Both the position numbers and the translations under genes were made by a program. A stretch of DNA of 30,977 nucleotides, taken from assembly GCA_014885115.2 (NCBI GenBank), contig WKLE02002398.1:45205-76181 (forward strand), given 5' to 3'. This document shows positions 18,601 through 29,158 of this stretch, piece by piece; within the stretch, counting starts at the first letter, position 1; the number at the start of each line of letters is the position of its first letter. This DNA is from Asterionellopsis glacialis (Eukaryota; Bacillariophyta; Plagiogrammaphyceae; Rhaphoneidales; Asterionellopsidaceae). The notes under the pieces were generated by a model. It saw only the letters and a program-made list of their open reading frames with translations, did not search any database and was not told the origin of the DNA.

Positions 18601-20352
18601 GAGAAAGATAACACCAGCATAATGCTGCTTTGGAATGGTCTCTTTTTTGTCGTGGCAATGTTGGTTGCTCAAATTTCGATTTTACTCTTTCTGCGTTGGA
18701 GACCTTCGTTCGAAACTGCAGCAGGTATTTCCGTGCATCACCGTTCGGAAGCATTTGCACCAAGCCACAATAATTTTCATCTAGAACCTACTATGGAACC
18801 ACTGATATCACACGACACAATACATACTCTGGAATCACCAGGAGTTGAAAGCACGGAAGATGTAGAGTTGAAAATGAAGAGTGCTGCACTCATGCATAAT
18901 GGTAACATACCTGGCTTCGTTCGTCATGGCTTAGCAATTATTACCATTGGTACGGTCTTGTTACTTCTCTCGAGTAATTTGAGCGTGGGAGCATCCGTGA
19001 ACGCTACCGTTACCATTGCAGACTCAAAGCCTATTGAACTGCCGTCTCTCTTTGCATTTAGCTTGGGGAATACAGTGCGGGAATTCTACAGTGCGGGAAT
19101 TTTTGCATTGTTATTCCTGGTGCTTGTTTTCAGCGGTCTATGGCCATATGTAAAACTATTTATGATGCTGTTTGCATGGATGGCACCACGACGGCTCCTC
19201 AGCCAGCAGCGTAGAGAACATTGCCTCTTGACTCTCGACTCTCTTAGCAAGTTTTCACTTGTAGATGCATATGTGCTGGTTCTTATGCTTGTGGCGTTCA
19301 GATTTCATCTCAACCTAGAAGAAGCAGCTGTGATTGACGTCTTTGTCACACCTGGCTACGGATTTTATGGATTTTTACTGGCTACAACAATGTCCTTAGT
19401 CATCGGAGAGACAATGCTTTATTATCACAGACGTGTTTCTACTAGCATATCGTCATGTGGATCCAGAGAGTCGATTTGCCAGCATGAGTTTGGCAACACT
19501 GCTAATGGACAAAAAAGATTGATGACTCGATCATTCCAGATGTTGGTCGTAGCTTTGGCGCTTTTTACGTTGGTATTATTGGCTGTAGGCGTGACCAAGG
19601 AGAGCTTCAATTTTGAGTTTGGGGGGCTTGCAGGAATTCTGCTTGGAGATGAGCGGTTGAAGAGCTACTCAGTCGTATCACTGGGATCTTCCCTTCCAAT
19701 GAGTGTAGAAGACCCCACAAGCATTGGAATCAGCTTCATCCAAGTAGCATATTTTTTCTACGCGATCGTGACACCATTTACGTGCATAGCGATTGTTCTT
19801 GTGTTGTTTCTGTGCCCAATGACGCTTCAAACACAGCGTACTTTCGTTTCAATCGCCGAGATCGCAAATGCATGGAGCGCAATTGAAGTGTTTGTCCTCT
19901 CGGTGGTTGCAGCGCTCTTCGAAATCTCTACGTTTGCTCAGTTTATTATTGGGGATAAGTGCGACCTAATTAATGATATTCTTTCAAAGCATTTTGATGA
20001 ACAAATGCAGGGAGACGATACTTGTTACTCAGTGAAAGCTTCTGTTGGATCAAATGTGTGCTACCTAGTACTTGGAGTGGTGCTCAACTCGTTTCTGATA
20101 TCAACCTTGCTCAGATTTATTCATTGCGCCATGGCAGAACGAATAGCTCGCGAATCAAAAAATGGTCAATTGCGCTCGGATGCAACTCATGTACAGACGT
20201 TAGTTGACTTTTTAATTCGCTGGAATTTGGAAAACCTTGTGTTTGGAAACTCCGGCACATCATTGGAAGACGACAGTGAAGCCATTGTTCGAGACTCACT
20301 ATCCCCGTCGAGACTTTGGGAAGATTGGAGAAATATGTGTTCATGGACGTGA
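15666..20352 (+). CDS. TULIP/BPI-like lipid-binding ectodomains fused to a duplicated PqiA-like membrane module (two exons)
   Basis: Exons are 15666-17934 and 18047-20352; the 112-nt intron has a GTAAGT donor and the join restores Glu in frame (NEL-EIVDPELDGF). The product is 1524 residues. A signal peptide (YLSIIWVWFMLLLL then SNVVAF) follows ATG 15666; ATG 15702 is an alternative start. Residues ~110-330 resemble the BPI/LBP N-terminal barrel: Cys245 and Cys288 are spaced like the BPI disulfide, with LHFSGSASAKFIDLF between them. One or two further TULIP-like segments extend to ~930, with several NxS/T sites. Helix 1 is near 951-975. Eight more helices (about 1051-1448) form two PqiA-like halves of four: LSKFSLVDAYVLVLMLVAF in the first and IANAWSAIEVFVLSVVAALF in the second match the W-S-x-x-D-V-F-V signature. 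PqiA zinc-ribbon CxxC motifs are absent. Bacterial PqiA works with MCE proteins in intermembrane lipid transport; a lipid-handling role here is inference. Confidence 0.85.
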
Positions 20353-20607
20353 AGAGTATAATATAATGGTTCAAATATAACAGATTCATATCTTGAAAAG
20401 TACTTTGCTGATTAAAGATTCTTTCATCGTTGAAATATGCGGATAAGGGAAAACAACAGTGCAGTCCAGATAATCGAAGATAGGCAAGTATGGCTTCGTG
20501 CTTTTGCATGTAATACAACGTAAAAGAAAGACACCACCAAAGGTGATAGAACATGCAATTATAAATGTCTTATATAATAATCAGGCTACTTATTTGAACG
20601 ATCGATT

Positions 20608-21866
20608 TTAGACCCATTCTCTTGGATTCCTGGCAGCGTCCAAAAAATCGGCCTCGGGTGTTCCCGGCGCGGGAGTGTGATCATATTCCCACCTAGCAGT
20701 TTCTGGAAGACTCATCAAAATACTTTCCGTCCTGCCTCCGGTCTTGAGTCCGAAGATTGTTCCTCTGTCGTAGATAAGGTTGAACTCTACGTACCTTCCA
20801 CGGCGAAGCTGCTGCCACTGCTTTTCTTCTTTAGAAAATGGGTCGTTCTTGTGTTTTTCAATGATTGGGCCATATGCAGCAACGACATGGTTAGCAGCAT
20901 CCTTACAAAATTCGAAAATCTCATCTGGATCACGATCGTTAAGATCGTCGAAAAAAATTCCACCAAGGCCACGGCTTTCCCCACGGTGCTTAATGAGGAA
21001 ATAGCGGTCAGCCCAGGCCTTAAACTTGCCATAATACTCTGGATCGTGCCTATCACAAACCTCCTTCAGTGTTCCATGAAAATGTTTCATATCCTCTTCA
21101 TTGATGTAGTTCGGGGTAATGTCAGTTCCACCTCCAAACCACCAGTTTCCGCCATCTGTTTCAAAGTACCGATAATTGAAGTGCATGGTTGGACAGTGGG
21201 GATTTCTTGGGTGCATGACACAACTTAGACCAGTTGCAAAAAAGGGGGTGGAACCATCCTTATTCCCTCTGTCTGTGCCTCTTTCGGTGGCGGCTTGCAT
21301 GGCTGCTTGTGGCATTGTTCCATAAACGACGGAAAGATTCACGCCTGCCTTTTCAAAGACATTGCCACCTGCTAAAACGCGCGACATACCTCCACCTCCC
21401 GTTTCTCGAACCCAAGCGTCCTCATGAAACGTTGCCCCACCATCAATGTCTTGGATGGCTTTTGTGATAGAAATTTGGGCTTCGCGTAGCATCTTTTCCA
21501 TCTTGGCTCTCATAGGGTGATTTCCATCAGGTCCGTCCCCAAGACGGACAAGACCTGACGAGCCTTCCTCCTGTAAAACAAAAACCAACGAAAGCATGAA
21601 GTTAGAATATCATAAGAATTCTAACTAGAGTTTGAACATCAGATCCGAGTAATCCGAACGTCAACACTATGATTAAATCTTACCAAAGTGTCCGAGAATT
21701 TGGCGAATGACTCCTCTACCGATTCACCTACTAGAGGATCCATCACCATGCTAAAAGGACGATGGATTGCCGATACTGACATCGTCTTCTGATGAATTGT
21801 AAATCCAAGCACATTGGTCGAGGATAAAAGAAGAAAGGCAAGAGCTAAGGGTGATGAGATCTTCAT
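20608..21866 (-). CDS. CPOX: Oxygen-dependent coproporphyrinogen III oxidase, plastid-targeted (two exons)
   Basis: The enzyme decarboxylates coproporphyrinogen III to protoporphyrinogen IX using O2, in haem and chlorophyll synthesis. Exon 1 is 21866-21684 (61 codons) and exon 2 is 21570-20608; the intron is 113 nt and phase 0. The product is 381 residues. HemF hallmarks are complete: [74 protein letters not shown] and the C-terminal PREWV. The N-terminus [21 protein letters not shown] is a signal peptide with Phe following the likely cleavage point, the bipartite pattern used for import into the four-membrane plastid of diatoms. The gene is divergent from the HSD17B10-type gene and convergent with the TULIP-PqiA gene. 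Confidence 0.95.
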
Positions 21867-22384
21867 AATGGATGACGAAATGCGTTACCAAAAAAATGTG
21901 TGAAGAAATTTGTTTCTCCCTAGATTGGCTTTCGACGACCGGAAAACATTGCCGGTCGATTCTAAAGAAGTTTTAGAGTTCGGATTTTATACATACTGCC
22001 ATAAGTGTAGAGCTATGTGATATCTTGACAACATCTTGTGGATCACAAAAGATGCGTGTTCAAGAATTCGCATTTGTGCAAACAATTACCTGGTGCGACA
22101 GGAAAAAATGAGAAGCCGTATCTGCCACCGCCACATGGAAGTTGAAGTTCAACAATCCTAACTCTAGTGAAACTGAACTTTCTAAAAACGACAGATCTCT
22201 CTAACTAAAAACGCTCCCTGTAGGTCGGACCAGGGTCGGACTGATGGACAGACTTCATCGATTCTCATTTCTGTCTCTTTTCTCTTTTTTGTGACATCCT
22301 GTCACGCAGAGAAAAAGAATTCCGACCACTTGACCTGGCTTGACGAATTTCATTTTGTTTGAAGCTTCAATACACTTAGTGACG
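21867..22384. promoter_or_regulatory. Divergent intergenic region between CPOX and the HSD17B10-type gene
   Basis: This 518-base spacer holds both upstream regions. A near copy of the dispersed palindromic motif (TACCTGGTG, 22087-22095) is present. A CT-rich stretch (TCTGTCTCTTTTCTC) precedes the + strand gene. No clear TATA box was seen. Confidence 0.35.
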
Positions 22385-23419
22385 ATGCTGTCGAATATTG
22401 TTGGAATCGTTTCGGGAGGCGCATCGGGATTAGGAGCTGCAACAGCGGCATGTTTGGTACGAAACGGTGCAAAAGTTATTGTTGCAGATTTGGAACGACA
22501 ACGAGATAATTTTTTACGTCTTGCAGCAAATGCTTGTGCGAAACCTGAAGCGAGTGATGTTGACCCAGGTGCAGTTCTTGCATTTGCTCCTACTGATGTC
22601 ACCAATGCGGACGATATATCGAAAGCGTTGGATATGGCCGAAAAACACTTTGGAGAGCCAGGTGAGATGCGAAAAGTATTTTCCACTGTGTTGTTCTAGT
22701 AGACAAATAAAAATATGACTTAAAAATGATCTAAGTTGATTCCTGACATTTTATTTCTTCTTGCTATTTATTTAAATAAAAAGTCAATGCCGCGATTAGT
22801 TGTGCAGGAGTGGCCGTTGCTAAAAAGACTTTATCAAAGAAACGAAATACTTCTAATCTTATTCCTCATTCATTGGAGGATTTCCAGACAACTCTTAATG
22901 TGAACACAATGGGTTCGTTTAATTTAGCTCGATTGGCTGCTGAACGAATGGCAAACCGCAGTCCTGATAACAAAGAGTTGAGAGGATGCATTATCAACAC
23001 AGCTAGTGTGGCGGCGTATGATGGACAAATCGGCCAGGTAGCGTACGCCGCAAGTAAAGGAGCAATCGTTGGAATGACTCTTCCAATGGCACGTGACCTT
23101 GCTCCATTTGGTATCCGTGTCATGACAATCGTAAGTTTTGATTTGTTTGGTAAGACGTATATTCGAACTACAGCCTGCTTACTCAATAACATTGTTTTGA
23201 TTATTTAAAAAAACTCCAAAGGCTCCTGGTCTTTTTCGAACACCTCTTCTGGAAGGCCTGCCTGAAACAGTTAAAAACGAACTTGGACAAATGGTTCCTT
23301 GCCCCTCTCGCTTGGGTGATCCCGATGAATTCGGACAACTTGTCATAAGCATTATCACCAATCCAATGCTAAATGGTGAAGTAATACGCCTCGATGGGGC
23401 TCTTCGTATGCCTCCTTGA
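22385..23419 (+). CDS. HSD17B10: 3-hydroxyacyl-CoA dehydrogenase type 2 (HSD17B10-like short-chain dehydrogenase), three exons
   Basis: This NAD-dependent short-chain dehydrogenase in animals oxidises 2-methyl-3-hydroxybutyryl-CoA in isoleucine breakdown and is also a subunit of mitochondrial RNase P. Exons are 22385-22661, 22784-23130 and 23222-23419 (introns 122 and 91 nt), giving 273 residues against 261 in human. The glycine-rich motif is SGGASGLG near the N-terminus. The family's NNAG is NAAISCAG. The catalytic set is Ser167, Tyr180, Lys184 ([13 protein letters not shown]), with the same 13-residue Ser-Tyr spacing as human. Exon 3 begins [14 protein letters not shown] and ends [14 protein letters not shown], close to the human C-terminus and diagnostic for this subfamily. 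No cleavable presequence is seen. The non-oxidative RNase P role cannot be judged from sequence. Confidence 0.93.
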
Positions 23420-24059
23420 AAACCGAAGATATCCGAAACTATCATTTAGGTCTAGGAGAAAATAAGGAAACTTTTAGAACCTAACACAATAATAAAACCT
23501 ATTTCTAAAATGCATAAAGATTATATAGAATGGACAATAGTAGGTCACCTGTCTTGATGACTTAACAAAAAAAAACTCATATAAACCAGGGCAATAATCG
23601 CCCAGTTTTCTTGATGCTTTTATAATATTTATCATATTATATTACAATCAGGTCAGATCATAATCTAAGGAATTTCCGGAAATTCATTAGCGTTAGGGTT
23701 CATTTCAGAATCTCAAAATCCTTCGGCCAAATCGCACGACTGAAAATTTCGGATTTCGATTCCTCTGTTGAGGTGTTCTCATCTTGTTTGAAATCCATCA
23801 AGAGAAAAGATGTCATGGTCAATGCATACTGACACCAAATCTATTTTCAAGAACACTTCTTGATGCAGCAATACAGGCAAAATGCGGGAGTCAGTACTCG
23901 TACAGGCAGTAGGTGAAACCATCATCACAATCACCGTGCTTTGCATACTGCTAGACAGTACGGGTGTCAATCTGAGAAAGTGGGATTCATTTTTCTTTTC
24001 ACCTCTATGCTATCATAATCCCAACACACTACAACTTGACAACACTGAATGAGTAGAGA
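23420..24059. other. Intergenic region, no gene seen
   Basis: This is an AT-rich spacer between two + strand genes, with an A-rich run after the upstream stop that may include the poly(A) site (AATAATAAAACC). Reverse-strand ORFs are short and featureless. Confidence 0.5.
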
Positions 24060-24841
24060 ATGATGACGGACATTGAAGAAAACACTCCCGTCACCCCCGA
24101 ACCTGTTGTACCTTCGACAGAAGAAGACGCTCCTCGTGCCAAAAATGAGACAGCAACGCCTTGGTACAAAGTGCATCATGCCATGCACGGCTTTTTGTGA
24201 GTATTCGCATTTGACTGCAGTCATGGAATAGCAAAAAAATAGAAGATTTTCCTTTTCTCTCGCAGGTAAAACTTACATTGTAACCATTTTGATGTTTTAC
24301 AATTTGAAGGTCTTTCCCCCACGGCATCATCAGTGTGATTGCTATTGTTCTTAGTATCGCAGCACTCGTACTGTCCACCTTAGCTGCATGGAGCTGTGAG
24401 TTTTTCGAAAAGTACGAATATAACGGTGACGAATACCGCATGGGTCTCTTTCGCGGAGAATTCCCCGGATCGGATGGATGTGAGAAATGGGAAAATCAAG
24501 ATGTGGACATGGACAATAATTGGCAGGGTGCTCGAGCATTTGCCATCATCACATCTGGTATTGGCATTTTCTTTGTATTTCTGATGATGTCCTCCAGTAC
24601 TATTGCCTTCAAGAGAGGATTCCTTCTTTTCATTGCCTTTTGGTTTGTTCTATTTGCAGTTTTTGGCGCCCTTACCTTTAATATAGTGGATGCTGATCTT
24701 TGCGATAGTATCCAGGATGATGATATCTATAAAATTTGTGACGATATTGGCCCGGGAGCCAAAATGATGATCACTGCGATTGTCTTATGGTTTTCTGCTG
24801 CTGTCTCCATCTTATGGATCCCCCGCTATACTCCTGAATAA
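24060..24841 (+). CDS. Claudin-like four-helix membrane protein, diatom-type (two exons)
   Basis: Exon 1 is 24060-24196 (MMTDIEENTPVTPEP..., a Pro/acidic cytosolic leader ending WYKVHHAMHGF) and exon 2 is 24310-24841. The donor is GTGAGT and the product 222 residues. An alternative acceptor 24 bases downstream (CATCATCAG) is also in frame and cannot be ruled out. Four hydrophobic helices are visible: VIAIVLSIAALVLSTLAAW, AFAIITSGIGIFFVFLMM, GFLLFIAFWFVLFAVFGALTF and MMITAIVLWFSAAVSILW. The first loop holds WSCEFF, GLFRGEF and CEKW, recalling the claudin/PMP22 W-GLW-C-C arrangement. The second loop has two Cys (DLCDSI, KICDDI). Similar four-helix proteins are numerous in diatoms and, as far as I know, uncharacterised. 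Junction or adhesion function should not be assumed. Confidence 0.8.
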
Positions 24842-26797
24842 TTTGTTCAGAAACTGTGGGATTTAGGCTGGATGTGTATTTAAAGACACCTGCGTTCCGC
24901 CCGGTGTGAGAGTTGCTTAAAAACAAAAAGACAAAAATTACTTCGTCGGGCTCCAGTGATTTGAAATAAGAACAATCCGTATGATGTATTACGTGTTGCT
25001 TGGTAGTAGAAGTCCATCAAATACGAGTGGTCAATTGTTAGATGTTGCATGAAATTCAAGAAATACATTGAAGTGTTTAGCCCGCCGAACTCAAAAAAAT
25101 CAGAATTAGGATACATTTTCATAAAACTCAAAAAATTAATAGCTTTCCATTAAAAATATCTACCTGTATCTATTTCAAATGAAACGTCACAAGAAACGTA
25201 GCACGAATTAAAAGGCCTGCCCGCAGAACCTTTTGTTTCACGTAGATTTGCTCCAATTTCCGCATGCATTTTCAAAGCAACCTTGCACTTCTCCAAATCT
25301 GAAATATCTCAATTTGAGAGCGCACAAGTACTATCTTCTTATGTAACAAGTTTTGGTTTGTTCGTATTGTATTAACAATGTCAAAATTGTTCGTTCTCCT
25401 TGTAAAAACATGAATGCACGGTGCCTCATCGTACGGCGTCTTCTGGTACAGTGTAAATGGATATTGAATATCATTGTTTGAAACCAGAATCTCAAATTGA
25501 ATAGACATGTAATGGGATTTAATAACAAAAAGAAAAAAACGTTTTCTAGGCAGGCTTCTTATTAAAACAATGTTCAAATAAACATGATGATATAAATGAT
25601 AGAGAGTCTTTTCATCATCAGTTGATATTATAAATCACCTAAAAGATTTGGACGAACGCTCAGAATGGAATGATTGATGGGTCCATGAGTGGGTACTATT
25701 TCCACATGGTGGCCAATATAATATATTATACATTATAATTTTTATCTTCCTTGAAGAAAAAGGTGGTCCCGGGAAATAGACAACGCAACAATTAGCCTGG
25801 TAATATAATTTTTTTTTAAAATACTAATGTGCAGGCACGAATTTTTTCGCACAGAAAGTCATACTAAAAAAGTATGTTCGTGATAAGTAAAGTTATCTTT
25901 CCGAAAGGAATACTCCGGAGATATGTCTTTATATAAGGTCCTACACTCATGCTCGTCATGTTCCGCCGACTTTACCACGTGGATTTCAAATGAAAAATAA
26001 CATACAAGTCGGGAAAATAGTTTAATTATTGAAGTCGGAAAAATCTGTTCTTTGTTATAATAAATGCTACCGGTCATATTTAAGATGCAGTCTTACAGGA
26101 CTATTTAACGGTAATGTAAAATAAGAGATTATTCGTTACCTTCATCCAATGAAAAAAACACATCGTGCGGAAACGGTATTGCATCCGTGAATACAATGTT
26201 TAGTATAATGGGGTAAACACCGTTACTATTCAAATACCACAGCAATTCCACCCAAAATAAATATTTCCTTTATTTTTTTAATCGTAGAATGTAATTAAGT
26301 CCATTGCTGTTGTTTCACTTCCCGTCATACCAGGTAATCTTATGACGAGTCATTTAAGTAATTTGTACGATATGTACAGAATTATTCGAGCTTACGTATA
26401 TTATGATGGAAAGAAATTAAATGAAACGGGAATATTGATTTGTACTATAACTTGAATAAAAGAATAATTACTTAGGCAATGATACACCCTTTCATACATA
26501 ACACTTTGTTGTACATATACAGTTTCTGTATAGTTTTTCAATAAAAGACCCGTACATACAACAGAATGAGATCATTCTTGAATTAGACGCGCGTTGAGTT
26601 ACCCATCGAGACTGGTCATCCATACATTGTGATATTTTCATACATTTCATTTCGCAACCAATATCTGGCCAGATGGTCGTGGACGTTCCCCGTCAATCAT
26701 CTGCAACAGCTGTGTTTTGAAACGATCGAGTACTATTTAATCGTATTTAAATAGATTGTTGGGGTCAGTTTCTTTGCACTGCAAAGGGGTACAAGAG
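24842..26797. other. Long AT-rich intergenic region, no gene seen
   Basis: There are nearly 2 kb of AT-rich sequence. All ORFs are about 100 codons or less and lack recognisable features. It contains one TACCAGGTA motif (26328-26336) and an AT-palindromic patch near 25720-25740 (ATATAATATATTATAC). No tRNA or mobile-element fragment was found. Confidence 0.55.
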
Positions 26798-27946
26798 ATG
26801 AAAATGGCCAGTGCAAAAACGGTAGTGTCTGGTGCTCATGGTACCAAAAGGAAACGATTACAATTCACAACCAGGCATGCATCTTTGACTAAATTGCGCC
26901 ATTGTTCAGAATTGAGAAATCCTTGCAAGTCAACAATTCTTATTTGTGCACCAATGAAACCCCCCAAAAAACCATGCGGTTTGAATCTCAGTAATATCAT
27001 GGACGATGTTTTACGTCATATATTTCTATTCCTACCTGCAAGTGACCTGCTTTCGTCAGTTGTTCTTGTTCAAAGGCAATGGAATGAAGTTATTGATCAT
27101 GCATCATTTTGGAGAGATATTGCTGCTAACGAAAACCCTCATGTTATAGATGTTTATAACTTCATAAATGAAAAGGACAAGAAACGAAATCACCAAAGAA
27201 TTCACAATACTTTCAATACAACAACAATGACGAAACAACAGTCACAACACGTATCAATCAAGAATCTACTTTGTCGCGAATTGAAAGATTCCATGGATTT
27301 CATTAGTCGCCCCTTTTGGGATGGCAAAATTCGATTGGCAGAAGAATTACCATTTCCGGGGAAACAAGCTTGCGGTGGTGTTGCTGGATATTGTGGTGAC
27401 CAAACTACTACAATTACGTCTGTGACTTCGTCCTGTAGAGAAATTCTTCTTCATGAATGTCGGTTTCTTGTTCGCTTGTACTGTCCCCTAATAGACCCCA
27501 TTAATGCCGTTTCGACAGAACTTTGTAAACCTCAAATTGACAAGTATGCTGGTTTCCAGTTTGACGGATATAATGGATTTGATTTTGAAGTTGATATCAA
27601 GAAGTTCCGTGAAACTATTGATTTATCGTCTCCTCAACCTCTTAGAATTGCAATTTATTTGATACATCGGGGTACCGGTGGTGATGACGATGATGGTCGT
27701 AAGGGGACGACTGGTAGTTGTCTTTGGGTAGATACAAAATTTATGAAGTGCAATCTTTGTGGAATGGGGGATGAAGGGGCTTATGGTTGTTGGTTGTTTG
27801 ATGAACTTCATCCCACAACAAATGGTATATATTTGTGGCAAAAAGGAAAACAATTGAAGATTCTATTCTGTACTAAACGCGTTTGTGACTGGAAACACAA
27901 TGATGAACAAGAAATGAATACATGGCTCAAGCGTGCATTAGAATAA
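26798..27946 (+). CDS. F-box protein of unknown target
   Basis: This single-exon ORF encodes 382 residues from ATG 26798 (a second ATG follows at 26804). The F-box spans about residues 62-112: LSNIMDDVLRHIFLFLPASDLL, then VVLVQRQWNEV and FWRDIAANENP, with the usual Leu-Pro..Leu..IF.fL..sDLL..V..V...W pattern. F-box proteins bring substrates to SCF ubiquitin ligases through Skp1. The remaining ~270 residues show no known repeats (no Kelch, LRR or WD pattern). They include GFQFDGYNGFDFEVDIKKFRE-like beta-rich text and two paired cysteines (KCNLCGMGDEG). A basic patch TKRKRLQ near residue 16 could be nuclear-localising. The substrate is unknown. Confidence 0.8.
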   Translation: MKMASAKTVVSGAHGTKRKRLQFTTRHASLTKLRHCSELRNPCKSTILICAPMKPPKKPCGLNLSNIMDDVLRHIFLFLPASDLLSSVVLVQRQWNEVIDHASFWRDIAANENPHVIDVYNFINEKDKKRNHQRIHNTFNTTTMTKQQSQHVSIKNLLCRELKDSMDFISRPFWDGKIRLAEELPFPGKQACGGVAGYCGDQTTTITSVTSSCREILLHECRFLVRLYCPLIDPINAVSTELCKPQIDKYAGFQFDGYNGFDFEVDIKKFRETIDLSSPQPLRIAIYLIHRGTGGDDDDGRKGTTGSCLWVDTKFMKCNLCGMGDEGAYGCWLFDELHPTTNGIYLWQKGKQLKILFCTKRVCDWKHNDEQEMNTWLKRALE

Positions 27947-28982
27947 AAGTAAAGGATTCTTACTAGTAGAGACTATTATCAGCGGGGATTCCAGATCTAC
28001 CTCTTCTCAATAGCAAAAGAAAAATAGAATTTTCTTAGAATTGGATGTGGATCATTGTTTGGCTTTTTATTTTTGGGCAGTTGTGTATATATTCCTTTAG
28101 ATTTGTAGCTCTATTTCCATTGCCTTTTGTTTCATTTTTAAATCTCGATGGATCATTCATTTACATTCATTTTTAATCTTGACAAATGGTTCGCTTCTTT
28201 GCAGAAAAAACGCGTGTCCTTGTACATACCCGTACTTTATTATGTCTCTCGAGATGCACTTGCGAACGAAGATGACCTATCATTTTGAGTCACTGTTCCC
28301 GATGACAAAAAATTACGGTACGCCAAAGTCACGAATGTTTTACTCGTATTCTTTTTACCTGGTGTAAACGTTGAGCACCTTACTGTACCACTCATGTACA
28401 GTCTATTTGTGTAATTAGTGCTTTTTACAAATATACCATTCGTTTTTGTTATCCTTGGAGGATGAAGTGCTCGGTTAATCAGATACGAAAAAGCTTAATT
28501 CTGGGATAAAAAGTGGTATCTTGAAATTAAAAAAGGGAAAATAAATTAGTATTCCTATCGAATGACATTCTGTGTGTATTATATCCCTTCATGAAAGTTC
28601 AACCCCAAACTGGGACGAAAAGAATTCTGAAATTGAATACCGCGGTTTTCAGTTTTCATAAGGACATCGACCTACTCAATGGTCATAGTAGATCACTGGT
28701 CTTTTATCTGTAAAACACGTTTGATATCACTTCGAATCGAAGCGTTTCCCATGGTCATTAAAAAAAAGAACTTCAGGATTTTCGCTCACGTACGAATGAC
28801 AGACAAATTCTTAGCACATCAGCCCAATTTTTGTGTGCTCTTTTTTAGAAGTCAAAACAGACTACTACCTGTATAGTTTTACCTGGGTACTCGTATATTA
28901 TTTTCAGAATTCCCTCAGTACCTGGTATGACCTCTACTACTATTGGCTCTAGAGGATGAGTATTAGTATTAAAGAGATTTTG
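27947..28982. other. Intergenic region, no gene seen
   Basis: AT-rich spacer with only short featureless ORFs. It contains TACCTGGTG at 28356-28364 and TACCTGGTA at 28919-28927. Nothing else was recognised. Confidence 0.5.
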
Positions 28983-29012
28983 TGACGTCATACTATTGGT
29001 CCGATGACGTCA
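28983..29012. promoter_or_regulatory. Pair of perfect CRE palindromes (TGACGTCA)
   Basis: TGACGTCA occurs at 28983-28990 and again at 29005-29012, with 22 bases between start positions (about two helical turns). In diatoms, TGACGT-type CO2/cAMP-responsive elements are bound by bZIP factors and control CO2-regulated genes. The pair lies 56 bases after a TACCTGGTA motif and about 150 bases upstream of the disrupted coiled-coil locus. The site matches are direct observation; function is inference. Confidence 0.5.
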
Positions 29013-29158
29013 TCTCCCCTATGGTCTCACTAGGCTTGCGAGGATGACATAAATTTTAAATAATGATGAAATTTTGGTAACAACAATAACAACAATGATG
29101 ACAACAACAATGGCATTAGCGATACGAGAAGCACAACTGTAATGTATTCCAAATTTGG

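Noticed and set aside
20117..20554. 145-codon reverse-strand ORF
   Set aside because: It overlaps the 3' end of the TULIP-PqiA gene on the opposite strand and has no domain-like features; it is an antisense shadow plus spacer.
25272..25577. 101-codon reverse-strand ORF in the spacer before the F-box gene
   Set aside because: It has no recognisable domain and a second overlapping frame of similar quality, which is typical of random AT-rich sequence.
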